Shown: positions 46,332 through 57,474, numbered from the stretch's first letter. The stretch: DNA of 64,000 nucleotides from Mycobacterium pinniadriaticum (GCF_026242045.1 NZ_JAPJDO010000003.1:124001-188000); one strand, 5' to 3'. Notes: a model not told the origin generated them from the letters alone. Numbers and translations are program-made.

Positions 46332-46709
46332 ATGCCTTTCGGACCGAAACGGATTTCCCGAGCCACGATGACATTCGTCGGCGGAGCTGCAGTGCTGAGT
46401 TTGGCCGTCGGATGCGGTGGCAACGGCGGTTCCGGCGAGACGTCGAGTTCGACGACGACCACCCCGTCGGTCAGCGTCGAGGTGACCTCGACGGCCCCGG
46501 CCAGCACAGCGACGACGACCGCACCCGGCGGCATCAGCGGTGGCGGGGATGCCAACGGCGGAGGTGGCGCCATCCCGGGCGGCCCGACCGGTAGCGGCGG
46601 ACCCGGTGGCGGCAGCGGGTCGATCCCCGGCGTCGGTAGCGGCGGTGGTGGACCCAATGGCGGCGGTGGCTGCATCGACGGTGTCGGCTGCATCGGAACC
46701 GGCGGATAA
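46332..46709 (+). CDS. Glycine-rich putative lipoprotein
   Basis: 125 residues. An N-terminal hydrophobic segment ends in the lipobox LAVGC (lipidated Cys about residue 28), followed by a Ser/Thr-rich linker and a Gly-rich tail (GGGGAIPGGPTGSGGPGGGSG) with two late cysteines. No domain is recognised. Such short low-complexity lipoproteins are frequent in mycobacteria. Confidence 0.72.
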   Translation: MPFGPKRISRATMTFVGGAAVLSLAVGCGGNGGSGETSSSTTTTPSVSVEVTSTAPASTATTTAPGGISGGGDANGGGGAIPGGPTGSGGPGGGSGSIPGVGSGGGGPNGGGGCIDGVGCIGTGG

Positions 46710-46722
46710 ATCCGCCGGACAC

Positions 46723-48159
46723 TCACGCGTCGGCCGGGCCGACCCGGTAGATCGACTTGAGGGCGAAGAACGCCTCGAGCCCTTCCGGCCCCAGCTCCCG
46801 GCCGATACCGCTGGCCTTCACTCCCCCGAACGGGGCGCGGAAGTCCAGCTGATAGTCGTTGATGCCGACGGTACCGGTGCGCACCGCCCTGGCCACCTCG
46901 GTGGCCCGCTCGTCGTCGGTGGACCATACCGTCCCCGCCAGGCCGAACTCGCTGTCGTTGGCCAGGGCGATCGCCTCGTCGTCACCGTCATACGGGATCA
47001 CCGCGAGCACCGGGCCGAAGATCTCCTCCTGCGCGATGCGATCGGCATTGTCGACGTCGGCGAACACCGTGGGCGAGACGAACCACCCGCGCTCTTGATC
47101 GGCTGGGATCGACCCGCCCGCAACGAGTTTGGCCGAACTGTTCTTGCCCGATTCGATATAGCCGAGCACCCGATCGCGCTGGCGGGAACTGACCAGCGGG
47201 CCGATCTCGGTCGAGGTGTCCAGTGGGTCACCGACTTTCAAGGCGGACACCATGTCGACGAGCTTCTCCACTACCTCGCCGTAACGTGACCGCGGCGCCA
47301 GGATCCGCGAACTGAGGTGGCAGGTCTGGCCGTTGTTGACGAACGAGGCGGTGCGCAGTCCCTTGATGGTGGCATCGAGGTCGGCGTCGTCGAGGATGAT
47401 CGCCGCGGACTTTCCACCCAGCTCGAGGGTGACCGGGCGGAGCAGTCGGCCACACACTTCGCCGATGGTGCGCCCGGCAGCGGTCGATCCGGTGAAGGTG
47501 ACCTTGTCCACGCCGGGATGGGCCACCAGGTAGGCACCGGCGGAGGCGCCACCGGGCACGATGTTCAGCACGCCGGGCGGCAATCCGGCCTCCGCGGCGG
47601 CTTCGGCGAATACCAGGGCATCCAAAGCTGTTTCGGGAGCAGCCTTCAGCACCACAGTGCAGCCGGCAGCCAGTGCCGGCGCCAGCTTGAATGCGGCCAG
47701 CGCCTGTGGATAGTTCCACGGCACGATCGCGGCTACCACCCCGATCGCCTCCCGGCGCACTACGGTGTGCCCGATCATGCTCGGCCGGATCTCCTCGATC
47801 GGCGTGTCGGTGATCAGCTGGGCGTAGTAGCGCACCAGCGCGGCCGGGAACCGGCCATTGGCCCCGCGGGACAACGACATCGGCATGCCGTTCTCCCGGG
47901 TCACCAATTCGTCCGTGGTGCGGGCGCGCCGGTCCAGCGCGGCGGCGAAAGCGCTGAGCACCTCCGCACGGTGATCCGGCGAGGCGGACTGCCAGCCGGG
48001 CAGCGCGGCCGCGGCCGCCGCCACCGCCGCATCGATATCGGCGTGGGTCGCGCTGGCGCCATCGCCCAGTGGCTCACCGGTGGCGGCTTCGATCACCGGC
48101 TGCACCTGTTCGGCGATCCGGAACCGGCCGCCGATGAAGATCTGCGCCGCCGTGCTCAT
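46723..48159 (-). CDS. NAD(P)-dependent aldehyde dehydrogenase
   Basis: 478 residues, standard ALDH architecture. It shows IVPWNYPQALAAFKLAPALAAGCT (cofactor site), the Glu of LELGGKSAAI, the catalytic Cys in NNGQTCHLSSR, and EEIFGPVLAVIPY. Substrate is not assigned. The stop of the CoA-transferase gene overlaps its start by four bases, so both are probably one operon; activation of a carboxylic acid as a CoA ester, then oxidation, is a plausible joint role but speculative. Confidence 0.93.
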   Translation of the reverse strand: MSTAAQIFIGGRFRIAEQVQPVIEAATGEPLGDGASATHADIDAAVAAAAAALPGWQSASPDHRAEVLSAFAAALDRRARTTDELVTRENGMPMSLSRGANGRFPAALVRYYAQLITDTPIEEIRPSMIGHTVVRREAIGVVAAIVPWNYPQALAAFKLAPALAAGCTVVLKAAPETALDALVFAEAAAEAGLPPGVLNIVPGGASAGAYLVAHPGVDKVTFTGSTAAGRTIGEVCGRLLRPVTLELGGKSAAIILDDADLDATIKGLRTASFVNNGQTCHLSSRILAPRSRYGEVVEKLVDMVSALKVGDPLDTSTEIGPLVSSRQRDRVLGYIESGKNSSAKLVAGGSIPADQERGWFVSPTVFADVDNADRIAQEEIFGPVLAVIPYDGDDEAIALANDSEFGLAGTVWSTDDERATEVARAVRTGTVGINDYQLDFRAPFGGVKASGIGRELGPEGLEAFFALKSIYRVGPADA

Positions 48160-50507
48160 CTGCTCGCTCCCGTCGTCTGGGTGTCGCCGGCGGTGGTGAA
48201 CAGCACCCCGTCGGCGATCAATTGGTCGATGTCACCGTTGGCCATGCCCAGAACGTCCCGGCACACCTGGCGCGTGTCGGCACCGGGAAGCGGCGCCGGG
48301 CGCTGCGGTGCGGATGGGATATGGCGATACGGTGCCGGCCCCGCCTCGGTCGACAGCGGGACGGCGAACAGCGGGTGGGCCATGTCGCTGAACACTTTCC
48401 GGGACCGAAGCTGCGGATCGTCGTGCAGGTCGGCGGCACGATTCATCGGACCGGCGGGCACCCCGGCGGCCTGCAGCGCCTCGGCGGCCCGAATCGGTGG
48501 CCGGTCCCGTATCCAGGCGGCCAGCTCCTGCTGTCCGGTGACAGTCGCGATCGCGTGGCGATCGGCATCCGAGCGGATCGACACCACACACCATTCGTCG
48601 TCACCGGCACACGGCAACACCAGGTGGGTCGCCGGATCCGGATCGAGGAGTTGGGCACCGCCGGCCACCGCGGCCAGGGTGACATAGAGGGTGTCGAGCT
48701 GGTTGATGACCGCTTCGGCCTGCGACACATGGATACGGGCGCCGACACCATCGCGCTCGCGCCGGATGAGCGCGGCCAGGGCGCCGATTGCGCTGATCCG
48801 TCCCACGACATGGTCGGGAAAGATCGTCGTGGCGTCGTAGAAGGCGTGCCGGGCTGCCGGGTCGGTGGACTCCTGTGACGTCCAGAGCTGGGTGAGCCCG
48901 ATGGTGGCGCGCACCAGCGGCCCGTAACCCATTCGCGTACTCCACGGGCCGGTGTCACCGAACGCACTGCTCTCGGCGAGTACCACCGCGGGGTTGAGTT
49001 CTCGCAGACGCTCATAGGAGAAACCCAGTGCCGGTAGGGTTCCCGGCTTGAAGTTCGCGAACACGGCGTCCGATGCGGACACCAGCCGGCTGAACACTTC
49101 CGCTCCGGCCGCCGTGCGCAACTCCAGCCCCACGCCGAGATTGTTGCGATGTGCCCGGGCGAAGGATTCGCTGATCTGTTGATCCGGCCCCTTCTGGCGC
49201 AGCCCGTCGGGATAGCTCGAGCTCTCGATCTTGATGACCTCAGCGCCCATGTCGGCGAACAGCCGGCTGAATTCCCCGCCGGCGACGATGACGCCCAAAT
49301 CCAGGACCCGAATACCCGCCAGCGGCCGGTCCGCGACCCGCCTCGTCGCCGCGGGGGTGAATCGTGGTGATTCCCAAGCGCTGTCGTCGGCGCTGAGCCC
49401 GGGCGCCGGAGTGCGGTAGCCGGCGTGGGCACCGTCGACCACCCAGTAGCCCACGGGTACCCGGGCGGTAACACCGGGGGCCAACTCGGCATCGGCCAGG
49501 GCGCCGACCGCCGCGAGGTGCTCGGAGGTCAATGCCTGCGCTGGAGTCAGCACGGCGGCGATCGGCACCCCGTGTGCCTGGCCCTCGGCGACCAGCTGCT
49601 TCATCGTCTTGTCGGCGAACAACGCGGCCATCAATTGGCTCAACTCGCCAAAGGCCCTGGTACGCGCTGCGATCGAATCGAAGCGGGGATCTGCGAACTG
49701 CTCCGGCTCCCCCAACCATGCCCACATCCCGTGCCACTGGCGCGGCGCCAGGACGCACAGGCGGACGTAGCCGTCACGGCAGGCGAAAATCGGATAGGAG
49801 TCCTGATTTCGGGGTCGGCCGCGCCACCGCTCGGCGGCATTGCGCGCGGTGGCGGCCTGCCCCTGGGTGCCGAACGGTGGATCCAGGGTCAGGACCACCG
49901 CGTCGAATCGGGAAAAGTCGACGTAATCGCCCGTTCCGCAGCGCAATCGGTGGAAATAGGCGACCAGGACCGCCCAGGCCGCCTGCACCGCGGCGGTCGC
50001 CGAGGCGATACCGTCCGGAGGGAGCACCGGGATACCGGTGGTCGGGCCGGAGCGGGACAGCGCGCTGCACATGGCATACAGCACGGCGTCGGTGGCCCGC
50101 CAGGACGCCCTCGGGCCGCAGGCGCCGAAGTCGGTGACCGACATGGTGACCAGCTGCGGAAACTCGTCGGCCAGCACGGCACACGACGTCCCGAACGCCG
50201 CCGCCAGGCCGGGGTTTCCGCTGTCGACGACGATGTCCGCACCGGCGACCAGCTCGAGAAACGCCCGCCGGTCGGCGTCATCGGCGGGGTCGAGGACCAC
50301 GCCGCGCTTGTTGGCATTGTGCAGGGCGAACGGAACGCTGAGCCCGTCCAGCGCGGGGCGGGTGTGCCGCGCGGGGCTGCCTCCGGGCGGCTCGATCTTG
50401 ATAACGTCGGCGCCCAGGTCGGCCAGCAGCCGACTGACCGCATCTGCCGTCTGGTCACACAGGTCGAGCACCCGCACCGAGGCGAGAAGCGGTTGCGACG
50501 CGAGCAC
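48156..50507 (-). CDS. Double CaiB/BaiF (type III) CoA-transferase, Rv1866-like
   Basis: About 783 residues containing two type III CoA-transferase domains in tandem: the first (1-420) begins [16 protein letters not shown], the second (430-783) ends with [14 protein letters not shown] and [12 protein letters not shown]. tuberculosis Rv1866 (778 residues, from memory) has the same fusion. Two FamIII domains in one chain may act as an internal dimer. The start is uncertain: GTG 50507 fits the family length; TTG 50540 and GTG 50558 are in frame. Divergent from phosphoketolase. Confidence 0.85.
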   Translation of the reverse strand: MLASQPLLASVRVLDLCDQTADAVSRLLADLGADVIKIEPPGGSPARHTRPALDGLSVPFALHNANKRGVVLDPADDADRRAFLELVAGADIVVDSGNPGLAAAFGTSCAVLADEFPQLVTMSVTDFGACGPRASWRATDAVLYAMCSALSRSGPTTGIPVLPPDGIASATAAVQAAWAVLVAYFHRLRCGTGDYVDFSRFDAVVLTLDPPFGTQGQAATARNAAERWRGRPRNQDSYPIFACRDGYVRLCVLAPRQWHGMWAWLGEPEQFADPRFDSIAARTRAFGELSQLMAALFADKTMKQLVAEGQAHGVPIAAVLTPAQALTSEHLAAVGALADAELAPGVTARVPVGYWVVDGAHAGYRTPAPGLSADDSAWESPRFTPAATRRVADRPLAGIRVLDLGVIVAGGEFSRLFADMGAEVIKIESSSYPDGLRQKGPDQQISESFARAHRNNLGVGLELRTAAGAEVFSRLVSASDAVFANFKPGTLPALGFSYERLRELNPAVVLAESSAFGDTGPWSTRMGYGPLVRATIGLTQLWTSQESTDPAARHAFYDATTIFPDHVVGRISAIGALAALIRRERDGVGARIHVSQAEAVINQLDTLYVTLAAVAGGAQLLDPDPATHLVLPCAGDDEWCVVSIRSDADRHAIATVTGQQELAAWIRDRPPIRAAEALQAAGVPAGPMNRAADLHDDPQLRSRKVFSDMAHPLFAVPLSTEAGPAPYRHIPSAPQRPAPLPGADTRQVCRDVLGMANGDIDQLIADGVLFTTAGDTQTTGASR

Positions 50508-50579
50508 GTCGGTCAGCGTAATGGAGCCCCGTGTGAACAAACGGTGCCCTGGCGGCACGGTCGCGCCGATCGGGGTTTG

Positions 50580-53015
50580 ATGGGAAACATGGAGTCGATA
50601 AGCGAACAGACCATCGCCCAACTCGACGGCTGGTGGCGCGCGGCCAATTATCTTTCCGTCGGCCAGATCTACCTGCTGGACAATCCGCTGTTGCGAACTC
50701 CGCTGGCCCCCGAAGACGTCAAACCTCGCTTGCTCGGCCATTGGGGCACCACCCCCGGGCTGAATTTCCTCTACGCCCATCTCAACCGCGCCATCACCCA
50801 GCGCGAGCAGTCGACGATCTACGTCACCGGCCCAGGGCACGGCGGACCCGGCCTGGTGGCCAACGCGTACCTGGACGGCACCTACAGCGAGACCTACTCC
50901 GACATCACACAGGACACCGAGGGGCTGCGCCGGCTGTTCCGGCAGTTCTCCTTCCCCGGCGGCATCCCGTCACACGTCGCCCCGGAAACCCCCGGTTCGA
51001 TTCACGAGGGCGGGGAGCTCGGCTACGCGCTGTCGCACGCCTACGGCGCCGCGTTCGACAACCCTGATCTGTTGGTGGTGGCGGTGGTCGGTGACGGCGA
51101 AGCCGAGACGGGTGCGCTGGCGACCAGCTGGCATTCCAACAAGTTCCTCAACACCGCCAACGACGGCGTGGTGCTGCCGATCCTGCACCTGAACGGCTAC
51201 AAGATCGCCAACCCCACCGTGCTGGCGCGTATCCCCGAAGAGGAATTGCGGGCTCTGATGGTCGGATACGGCCACGAACCGTATTTCTTCGAGGTGCCCG
51301 ACGATGGCGCTACCGACCACACCGACGCGCACCGGCGGTTCGCCGCTCTACTCGATGAGGTGCTGGACCGGATCGCCGAGATCAAGGCCCACTCGACAGA
51401 AGACCGGCCGGCCTGGCCGATGATCGTGTTCCGCACCCCCAAGGGGTGGACCGGTCCGGCCTACATCGACGGCAAGAAGACCACCGGATCGTGGCGCGCA
51501 CATCAGGTCCCGCTGGCCAACGCCCGCGATACCCCCGAGCACCTTCGGGTGCTCGCCGACTGGTTGGCCTCCTACCGCGCCGACGAACTGTTCGACGCCG
51601 AGGGCAGGCTCGACCCGCGCATCGCGGCGCTGGCGCCGCGTGGTGAGTTGCGGATGAGCGACAACCCACACGCCAACGGCGGATTGCTGCTCAAGGATCT
51701 GCGGCTGCCAGATTTCCGGAGCTTCGCCGTGGACGTGCCCGCACCCGGAGCGAGCACCGCCGAAGCCACCCGGGTGCTCGGGCAATGGTTGACCGAGGTG
51801 ATCCGGCTCAACCCGGACAACTTCCGGATCTTCGGGCCCGACGAAACCGCCTCCAACCGCCTGCAGGCGGTCTTTGACGTGACCGACAAACAGTGGGACG
51901 CGGAGTTCTTCGGCCCTGAGGTCGACGAGCATCTGGCCCGCGCGGGCCGGGTGATGGAGATGCTGTCCGAACATCAGTGCCAGGGCTGGCTCGAGGGTTA
52001 CCTGCTGACCGGCCGGCACGGGCTGTTCAACTGCTACGAGGCCTTCATCCACATCATCGATTCGATGTTCAACCAGCACGCCAAGTGGCTCAAGGTCACC
52101 AATCACATCCCGTGGCGCCGTCCCACGGCGAGCCTCAATTACCTTCTGTCCAGCCATGTTTGGCGCCAAGACCACAACGGCTTCAGCCATCAGGACCCCG
52201 GCTTCATCGACCACGTCGTCAACAAACGCGCCGAGGTCGTGCGGGTCTACCTACCCCCGGACGCCAACACCTTGCTCTCGACCTACGACCACTGCCTGCG
52301 CTCACGCCAGTACGTCAACGTCGTGGTCGCCGGCAAGCAGCCGCATCCCAACTTCCTCACGATGGAGCAGGCGATCGCGCACTGCACGCGCGGGCTGGGC
52401 ATCTGGGAGTGGGCCGGCAACGAAACGGTCGGGGACGATCCGGATGTGGTGATCGCCGCCGCCGGCGACGTACCGACCCTGGAGGCGCTGGCGGCGGTCG
52501 ACCTCCTACGCCGGCACCTGCCGGATCTGCGGGTCCGGTTCGTCAACGTGGTGGACCTGATGCGGCTGCAGGACGACACCGAGCATCCGCACGGGCTGTC
52601 CAGCCGTGAGTTCGACATGATCTTCACCTCGGACAAGCCGGTCATCTTCGCCTACCACGGCTATCCCTGGCTGATTCACCGCCTGACCTACCGGCGCAGC
52701 AACGACAGCCGTATCCACGTCCGTGGGTACAAGGAGGAAGGCACCACCACGACACCCTTCGACATGGTGATGCTCAACGACTTGGACCGCTACCACCTCG
52801 TCATCGACGTGATCGACCGGGTGCCTGAGCTGGGGTCGCGGTGCGCGACCCTGCGCCAGCAGATGGCCGACAAGCGGCTCGCCGCCCGCGAGTACACCCG
52901 GGCCCACGGCGACGACATCCCCGAGGTGCGCGACTGGGTGTGGCCGGGCGCGCGTGGCATGCAGGTCGGTTCGGCGGTCGACGCGACGACGGCCACCGGC
53001 GGTGACAACGAGTAG
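50580..53015 (+). CDS. xfp: Phosphoketolase (xylulose-5-P/fructose-6-P)
   Basis: 811 residues, typical of bacterial Xfp. It splits xylulose-5-phosphate or fructose-6-phosphate to acetyl phosphate using thiamine diphosphate. Signature stretches are the N-terminal [20 protein letters not shown], the phosphate site GPGHGGPG, the ThDP motif [11 protein letters not shown], and [11 protein letters not shown] near the middle. ATG 50580 is used; ATG 50589 is also possible. Mycobacterial xfp genes are often hypoxia-linked; the next DosR-like site here is 7 kb away. Confidence 0.96.
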   Translation: MGNMESISEQTIAQLDGWWRAANYLSVGQIYLLDNPLLRTPLAPEDVKPRLLGHWGTTPGLNFLYAHLNRAITQREQSTIYVTGPGHGGPGLVANAYLDGTYSETYSDITQDTEGLRRLFRQFSFPGGIPSHVAPETPGSIHEGGELGYALSHAYGAAFDNPDLLVVAVVGDGEAETGALATSWHSNKFLNTANDGVVLPILHLNGYKIANPTVLARIPEEELRALMVGYGHEPYFFEVPDDGATDHTDAHRRFAALLDEVLDRIAEIKAHSTEDRPAWPMIVFRTPKGWTGPAYIDGKKTTGSWRAHQVPLANARDTPEHLRVLADWLASYRADELFDAEGRLDPRIAALAPRGELRMSDNPHANGGLLLKDLRLPDFRSFAVDVPAPGASTAEATRVLGQWLTEVIRLNPDNFRIFGPDETASNRLQAVFDVTDKQWDAEFFGPEVDEHLARAGRVMEMLSEHQCQGWLEGYLLTGRHGLFNCYEAFIHIIDSMFNQHAKWLKVTNHIPWRRPTASLNYLLSSHVWRQDHNGFSHQDPGFIDHVVNKRAEVVRVYLPPDANTLLSTYDHCLRSRQYVNVVVAGKQPHPNFLTMEQAIAHCTRGLGIWEWAGNETVGDDPDVVIAAAGDVPTLEALAAVDLLRRHLPDLRVRFVNVVDLMRLQDDTEHPHGLSSREFDMIFTSDKPVIFAYHGYPWLIHRLTYRRSNDSRIHVRGYKEEGTTTTPFDMVMLNDLDRYHLVIDVIDRVPELGSRCATLRQQMADKRLAAREYTRAHGDDIPEVRDWVWPGARGMQVGSAVDATTATGGDNE

Positions 53016-53061
53016 CGACAGATCGGGGTCCTCGGCGCTCGCAGGTACACTTGGCCAGGTT

Positions 53062-53826
53062 ATGTCCGAGCACAGCGCGGTGGCCGCGCATTCCCATCCC
53101 GCGCTCTCGCAGCTGGCCGCGCTGCATCATTTCCGGATCTACGTCGATATCGGCGTCGTGGTCGTGGTGCTCGCGATGACCAATCTGCTCGCTCACTTCA
53201 CCACGCCGTGGGCCAATATCGCCGTGGTGCCGGCCGCCGCGGTCGGGCTGCTGCTCCTGGTGCGGTCACGGGGACTGGGCTGGGCTGAACTCGGGCTGGG
53301 CCGCGAGCACTGGCGCTCCGGCGCGCTCTACGCGCTGGGGGCGGTCCTGCTGGTGGTGACCGTCATCGTGGTGGGAGCCCTGCTGCCCTGGACTCGGCCG
53401 ATGTTCCTGAACGACCGGTACGCCACGCTGTCGGGTGCGCTGATCGCCTCGATGATCATCATCCCGTTGCAGACCGTCATCCCCGAGGAACTCGCGTTCC
53501 GCGGGGTGCTGCACGGGGCGCTCGACCGCGCGTGGGGCTTTCGCGGCGTGGCGGCCGCCGGGTCCTTGCTGTTCGGCCTGTGGCATGTCGCCACTTCGCT
53601 GGGGTTGACCAGCAGCAATGTCGGGTTCACCCGGCTTTTCGGCGGGGGGCTGCTCGGTGTGCTGGCCGGGGTGGTCATGGCCGTGCTGGCCACCGCGGCG
53701 GCCGGGTTCGTCTTCACCTGGCTGCGGCGGCGCAGCGGCAGCCTGATCGCACCGATCGCGCTGCACTGGTCACTCAACGGTCTCGGGGCGCTGGCCGCCG
53801 CGCTGGTGTGGCACCTGTCGACCTAA
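53062..53826 (+). CDS. CPBP-family intramembrane metalloprotease
   Basis: 254 residues, about seven transmembrane segments. The CPBP motifs are EELAFRG (metal-binding Glu-Glu with the downstream Arg), FGLWHVATS and IALHWSLN. It is therefore a membrane-embedded, CAAX-protease-like enzyme, probably active. TACACT lies ten bases before ATG 53062, suggesting a nearly leaderless mRNA. Its stop overlaps the convergent CGNR gene. Confidence 0.87.
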   Translation: MSEHSAVAAHSHPALSQLAALHHFRIYVDIGVVVVVLAMTNLLAHFTTPWANIAVVPAAAVGLLLLVRSRGLGWAELGLGREHWRSGALYALGAVLLVVTVIVVGALLPWTRPMFLNDRYATLSGALIASMIIIPLQTVIPEELAFRGVLHGALDRAWGFRGVAAAGSLLFGLWHVATSLGLTSSNVGFTRLFGGGLLGVLAGVVMAVLATAAAGFVFTWLRRRSGSLIAPIALHWSLNGLGALAAALVWHLST

Positions 53827-54404
53827 CCCCGGCGTCTGGCCCGGAACTCCCTGTTCTTCAGCTTGTTGCCGCACGTGGCCATGTCGCACCACGTCCCGCC
53901 GTGATTGCGGGACCGGTCATAGAACGCCCACCGGCAGTCCTCGTTGCCGCAGGCCTTCAGGTGGGTCCAGGTGCCGTCGCGCTGGGCGTCGGCCACGACC
54001 AGCAACAAAGAAAGCAGCCGGCCCTCGAGCGAATCGGTGTCGGCGGCCACCCGCAGCGTGCCGCCCGGCCCCAGGCGCACACGGGCGGCGGCGGCATCGG
54101 CGATCCGGTTCAGCGAACCCAACTGCACACCGGTGGGCGCCGGACCGCCGGCATTGTGCACGAGCATCGCACGCAGGGCTTCCCGCACATCGCGGATGAA
54201 GACCAGGTCATCGGTGCTCGCGGCGGTGCCGGGTGGCAGCAGACCCTGGGCGCGTAGCCAGGGCTCGGCGTCCACGGCGTGCGCCAACCGGTCGGCACCG
54301 GATTCCAGGTCCACGGTGTTGACCAGCGCCTGGATCCGGGCCAGCGGCTGCGGTGCCGGCTTGCCCTCGCTATCGCCGAGCCACTGCGCAGGGGCCTGCG
54401 TCAT
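53823..54404 (-). CDS. CGNR zinc-finger (ABATE-type) transcription factor
   Basis: 193 residues. An N-terminal ABATE-like domain (LARIQALVNTVDLESGADRL) precedes the C-terminal CGNR zinc finger ACGNEDCRWAFYDRSRNHGG, then WCDMATCGNKLKNREF. The zinc finger is the putative DNA-binding element. It faces a small operon to its right across a region with TGACTGGTCA repeats, so self-regulation is possible. Confidence 0.88.
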   Translation of the reverse strand: MTQAPAQWLGDSEGKPAPQPLARIQALVNTVDLESGADRLAHAVDAEPWLRAQGLLPPGTAASTDDLVFIRDVREALRAMLVHNAGGPAPTGVQLGSLNRIADAAAARVRLGPGGTLRVAADTDSLEGRLLSLLLVVADAQRDGTWTHLKACGNEDCRWAFYDRSRNHGGTWCDMATCGNKLKNREFRARRRG

Positions 54405-54424
54405 GCCACGAGCCTAGAAGCAAG

Positions 54425-54491
54425 TGACCAGTAAATCAACTTGACTGGTCATGCGAGACCGGTGTAGCGTCCTGACTGGTCATAAGAGACG
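54425..54491. promoter_or_regulatory. TGACTGGTCA direct and inverted repeats
   Basis: TGACTGGTCAT-N2-GAGAC occurs at 54442-54459 and again at 54473-54490, 31 bases apart (three helical turns). A further TGACCAGT (54425-54432) is the inverse of the first site's ACTGGTCA. Each TGAC-TG-GTCA core is a near-palindrome, as for a dimeric repressor. Located between the CGNR gene and a hypothetical gene. Confidence 0.65.
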
Positions 54492-54523
54492 GCAACGACG
54501 TCGCCTCGGAACAGGAAAAGCCC

Positions 54524-55024
54524 ATGGGGCACAGTCATTTTCAGGATAACTTCCGCGACACTAACACCCGACTACCGGGCGGATTCGACGCCCCCGTGTC
54601 GGCCGACCCCCTCCGGGGCGCGTCAGTTTCGGCCCGGATCCGGGCCCGGTTGTTCGCCGGCCGCCTCGATCGGGATGTCGACGCGGGTCTCCTACCGCTT
54701 CCTGGCAGCCCGCTGGCCGTCCATGTGGCGCGTCTGACCTCGGTCGAGGAGCGCGAAGCCCTCGCCCGTTCGCTGCGCCAAGCGCTCACCGAATCGCACG
54801 AACGTCGGAGCTACCCGCCCCGCATCCCCGTGCATCCGGAGCGGCTGGCTACCTGCCGCGGCGTGATCGACGAGATCACGTTGCTGCTGCACTCGCCGCG
54901 CCCGGTGCACGCGCGGGGCATGGCGCGGCTACGGCTGCTGCTCTCCGACGGCACCGGGCCGCTGTACCTGCGCGGCCGGGGCAGTCTGGCCGCGCAGCTG
55001 CGCGGCGTACTGGCCGCACTGTAG
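54524..55024 (+). CDS. Hypothetical protein
   Basis: 166 residues starting at ATG 54524 behind AGGAAA. The composition is Arg/Leu-rich; the middle contains helix-like ARSLRQALTESHERR and the C-terminus LYLRGRGSLAAQLRGVLAAL. No signal peptide or known domain. It is the likely target of the repeat-bearing control region shared with the CGNR gene. It is adjacent to the IS110 remnant. Confidence 0.75.
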   Translation: MGHSHFQDNFRDTNTRLPGGFDAPVSADPLRGASVSARIRARLFAGRLDRDVDAGLLPLPGSPLAVHVARLTSVEEREALARSLRQALTESHERRSYPPRIPVHPERLATCRGVIDEITLLLHSPRPVHARGMARLRLLLSDGTGPLYLRGRGSLAAQLRGVLAAL

Positions 55025-56230
55025 AGCCCGATCGGCACCGGGCTAGGTGCGCAGCTAGACATCCCAGGACCGTAGGTTGTCAAGCCGCTTGAATGTTTGG
55101 TCCTGGTTGACGGTGTGTCCAGGCCTTGTGTTCGTCGTAGCTGGTGTGGTGGCGTAGGCAGCCGTGCAGGATGCCGACGAGGCGGTTGCCCAGTGCGCGT
55201 AATGCTTGGTGGTGCAGATCGCCGGCGGCGCGGTGTTGGTCGTAGAACGCGCGGGCGCCTGGATTGTTGGTTAGGGCGCAGAAGGCCCATTGGTCGATGG
55301 CGTCATAGCGGCGCCGGTTGCGGACGTGGCGGGCCAGCACTGCACGTTTCTTGCCCGACGCGACGGTCAAGGGTGATGTTCCGGCGTAGTTCTTGCGACA
55401 CTTGGCGTCGCCAGCTCGGCTTCGAGGTCGGCGATCTGATGGTTGAGCTCAGCGATGATGCCCACCGCGGCACGGGTGGTTGCCCCGAACGCGGCGGTGA
55501 CCGCGGCTGGGGCGGCGAGCTGGTCGCCACGCAGCATCTCCTGAATCTGCAGCGCACGGGTGTCCAGATTGCGTTGTCGCCCAGCGGCTTTGAGCGCTGA
55601 TCTGATCTTGGACAGACTCAGCCGTGCGGCGTCGGCAGGGGTGGGAGCGCGGCCCAGGATGGCCAGGGCGTCGCGGTCGGCCAGGTCGTCGAAGGCCTCC
55701 AACGCCGCGGGGTAGTACTCACGCAGCGCCGAGCGCAGCATGTTGGTGTTCCTGTTGCGGGCCCAGATCAGGCTCTGGTGACCGCGCGCCAACACCTTGA
55801 TTGCCTCCACGTCGGGGGTGTCCCCGGCGATCGGGCGGTGATTGTCCCGGTCGGTGCGCACCAGGTCAGCAAGCAGTTTGGCGTCACCTGCATCGGACTT
55901 CGCGCCCGAAACCTGATGGCGGTCGCGGTAGCGGGCCACTGCAAGGGGGTTGACCGCATACACCTCGTAGCCGGCCCCGGCCAGCGCCTCGACCCACAGG
56001 CCGCGGTCGGTTTCGATGCCGATCACCACCTGCTCTGGCCCTTCGGCGTGGGCGGCCATCAGCTCGTGGAACTTGCCGATCCCGGCGAGTCCTTCGGGCA
56101 GCCGCCGCGACGCCATCTTCGTCCCGTCGGCGTCCATCAGATGAATGTCGTGATGGTCCTCGGCCCAGTCGTCTCCAACGAATATCGTCAACTCGCCTCC
56201 CTGCTTGATGTTGGGGTCAAACCTGTCGAG
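55025..56230 (-). mobile_element. Degenerate IS110-family insertion sequence (approximate ends)
   Basis: IS110 elements usually lack terminal inverted repeats, and none are visible here, so the ends are approximate. The element consists of the deleted transposase with short flanks. It separates a hypothetical gene from the alcohol dehydrogenase. The internal deletion suggests an old insertion. Confidence 0.6.
55080..56191 (-). pseudogene. IS110-family transposase inactivated by internal deletion
   Basis: The upstream frame (55367-56191, 274 residues) carries the RuvC-like DEDD domain of IS110 transposases (FVGDDWAEDHHDIH, IGIETDRGLWVEAL, SGAKSDAGDAKLLADL) and then ends out of frame. The second frame (to 55080) encodes the C-terminal transposase_20 part (KNYAGTSPLTVASGKKRAVLARHVRN). 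At 55400-55415 the coiled coil jumps directly to the KNYAG region, losing about 50-60 residues that normally include the PGIG helix-hairpin-helix. Deletion and frameshift make it inactive. Confidence 0.88.
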
Positions 56231-56448
56231 CCAAGAGGCATCCGGCGGCGACCTAATGGATCAGTGCTCGAAGCACGACACCCCATGAGCGCTATAAATG
56301 ACCTCACCAACCGGCCGGGGCACGATCTAGCTCTAGGAGTCGAAACCCACACCCGGGCGAACGAAGTGCTCACCGGCCGGCGGCTCGGTTGACCAGCCTC
56401 CCCCGACGAGAGTCAAACACCCGTCAACGGCACGCTGATCGATTCCCA
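56192..56448. other. Noncoding flank of the IS110 remnant
   Basis: 257 bases between the IS110 start and the alcohol dehydrogenase stop. It contains no convincing gene and no long inverted repeat. It includes the AT-richer stretch GAGCGCTATAAATGACC near 56286. Part may belong to the IS upstream end. Confidence 0.5.
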
Positions 56449-57474
56449 TTAGGGCAACAGCACCGCGGCTCCGGCGATCCGCCCCTCGGCCAGATCGGTC
56501 AAGGCCCGATCGGCCTGTCCAAGCGGATATTCCGGGGTGGTCACGTCGATGTGATGACGGCCGGCAAACGCCAGGAACTCGCGGGCGTCGGCGCGGGTGT
56601 TCGAGGTCACCGACCGAACTTGGCGTTCCTGGAACAGGTGTCGTTGATAGTTCAGCGTGGGGATGTCGCTGAGGTGGATACCCGCGATCGCCAGGGTGCC
56701 GCCGCGATCCAGGGCCTCCAGCGCCGGCAACACCAGGTCGCCGACCGGAGCGAACAGGATCGCCGCGTCGAGCTTGACCGGTGGCGGGTCGGCGGCCCCC
56801 TGGGCCGAGGCCACGCCCAATCCCAGCGCGAGGTCGCGGGCGTCGGCGCCCCGGGTCATCACGTGGACCTCGGCCCCCTGCGCCAGGGCCACCTGCGCGG
56901 TGATGTGCGCGCTGCCGCCGAAGCCGTACAGCCCCAGCCGCCCTCCGGCCGGAAGTTCGGCGCGCAGCAGTGACCGATAGCCGATGATCCCCGCGCACAG
57001 CAGCGGCGCCAATTCGCTGTCGGTGTAGCCGTCGGGTAGCCGGTGTGCGAAAGCGGCGGGAACAGTCGTGAAGTCGGCGTAACCGCCGTCGGCATCCCAA
57101 CCGGTATAGAGCGAATTCGGGCACAGGTTCTCCGCATCACGGCGGCAGTAGTCACACACCCCACACGTGTGCCGTAGCCAGGCCACTCCGACCCGGTCCC
57201 CCACGGCGAACCCGTCGCCGGCATCCGGGCCGATCGCGACGACCTCGCCAACCACCTCGTGCCCCGGGGTCACGTGCGCACGGTGCACGGCCAGATCGCC
57301 TTCGGTCACGTGAAGATCGGTGCGGCACACCCCGCAGGCCCGTACCGCCACGAGTAGTTCGTCGGCGGCCGGCCGCGGGATGCTCGCCGCGGTCTCCAAC
57401 TCCAACGGCCGGGTGCGCATCGGCCCGGGCCGGCGCACCCGCCAGGCGCGCATCGTGGTCGGTTCTGTTGCCAT
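56449..57474 (-). CDS. adhA: Zinc-dependent alcohol dehydrogenase, AdhA-like
   Basis: 341 residues, a medium-chain dehydrogenase. Catalytic Zn ligands are in [13 protein letters not shown] (Cys) and [10 protein letters not shown] (His). The structural Zn uses the four-cysteine set in [15 protein letters not shown]. The NAD(P) Rossmann turn reads [12 protein letters not shown], which is a variant of GxGxxG. It corresponds to M. tuberculosis adhA (Rv1862) by position. ATG 57474 is used (ATG 57453 is in frame). It is divergent from the Acg gene, with a DosR-like box between. Confidence 0.88.
   Translation of the reverse strand: MATEPTTMRAWRVRRPGPMRTRPLELETAASIPRPAADELLVAVRACGVCRTDLHVTEGDLAVHRAHVTPGHEVVGEVVAIGPDAGDGFAVGDRVGVAWLRHTCGVCDYCRRDAENLCPNSLYTGWDADGGYADFTTVPAAFAHRLPDGYTDSELAPLLCAGIIGYRSLLRAELPAGGRLGLYGFGGSAHITAQVALAQGAEVHVMTRGADARDLALGLGVASAQGAADPPPVKLDAAILFAPVGDLVLPALEALDRGGTLAIAGIHLSDIPTLNYQRHLFQERQVRSVTSNTRADAREFLAFAGRHHIDVTTPEYPLGQADRALTDLAEGRIAGAAVLLP

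Noticed and set aside
52000-56400. Prophage or integrative element around the IS110 remnant
   Set aside because: No integrase, tRNA gene, att-like repeats or phage genes flank it.
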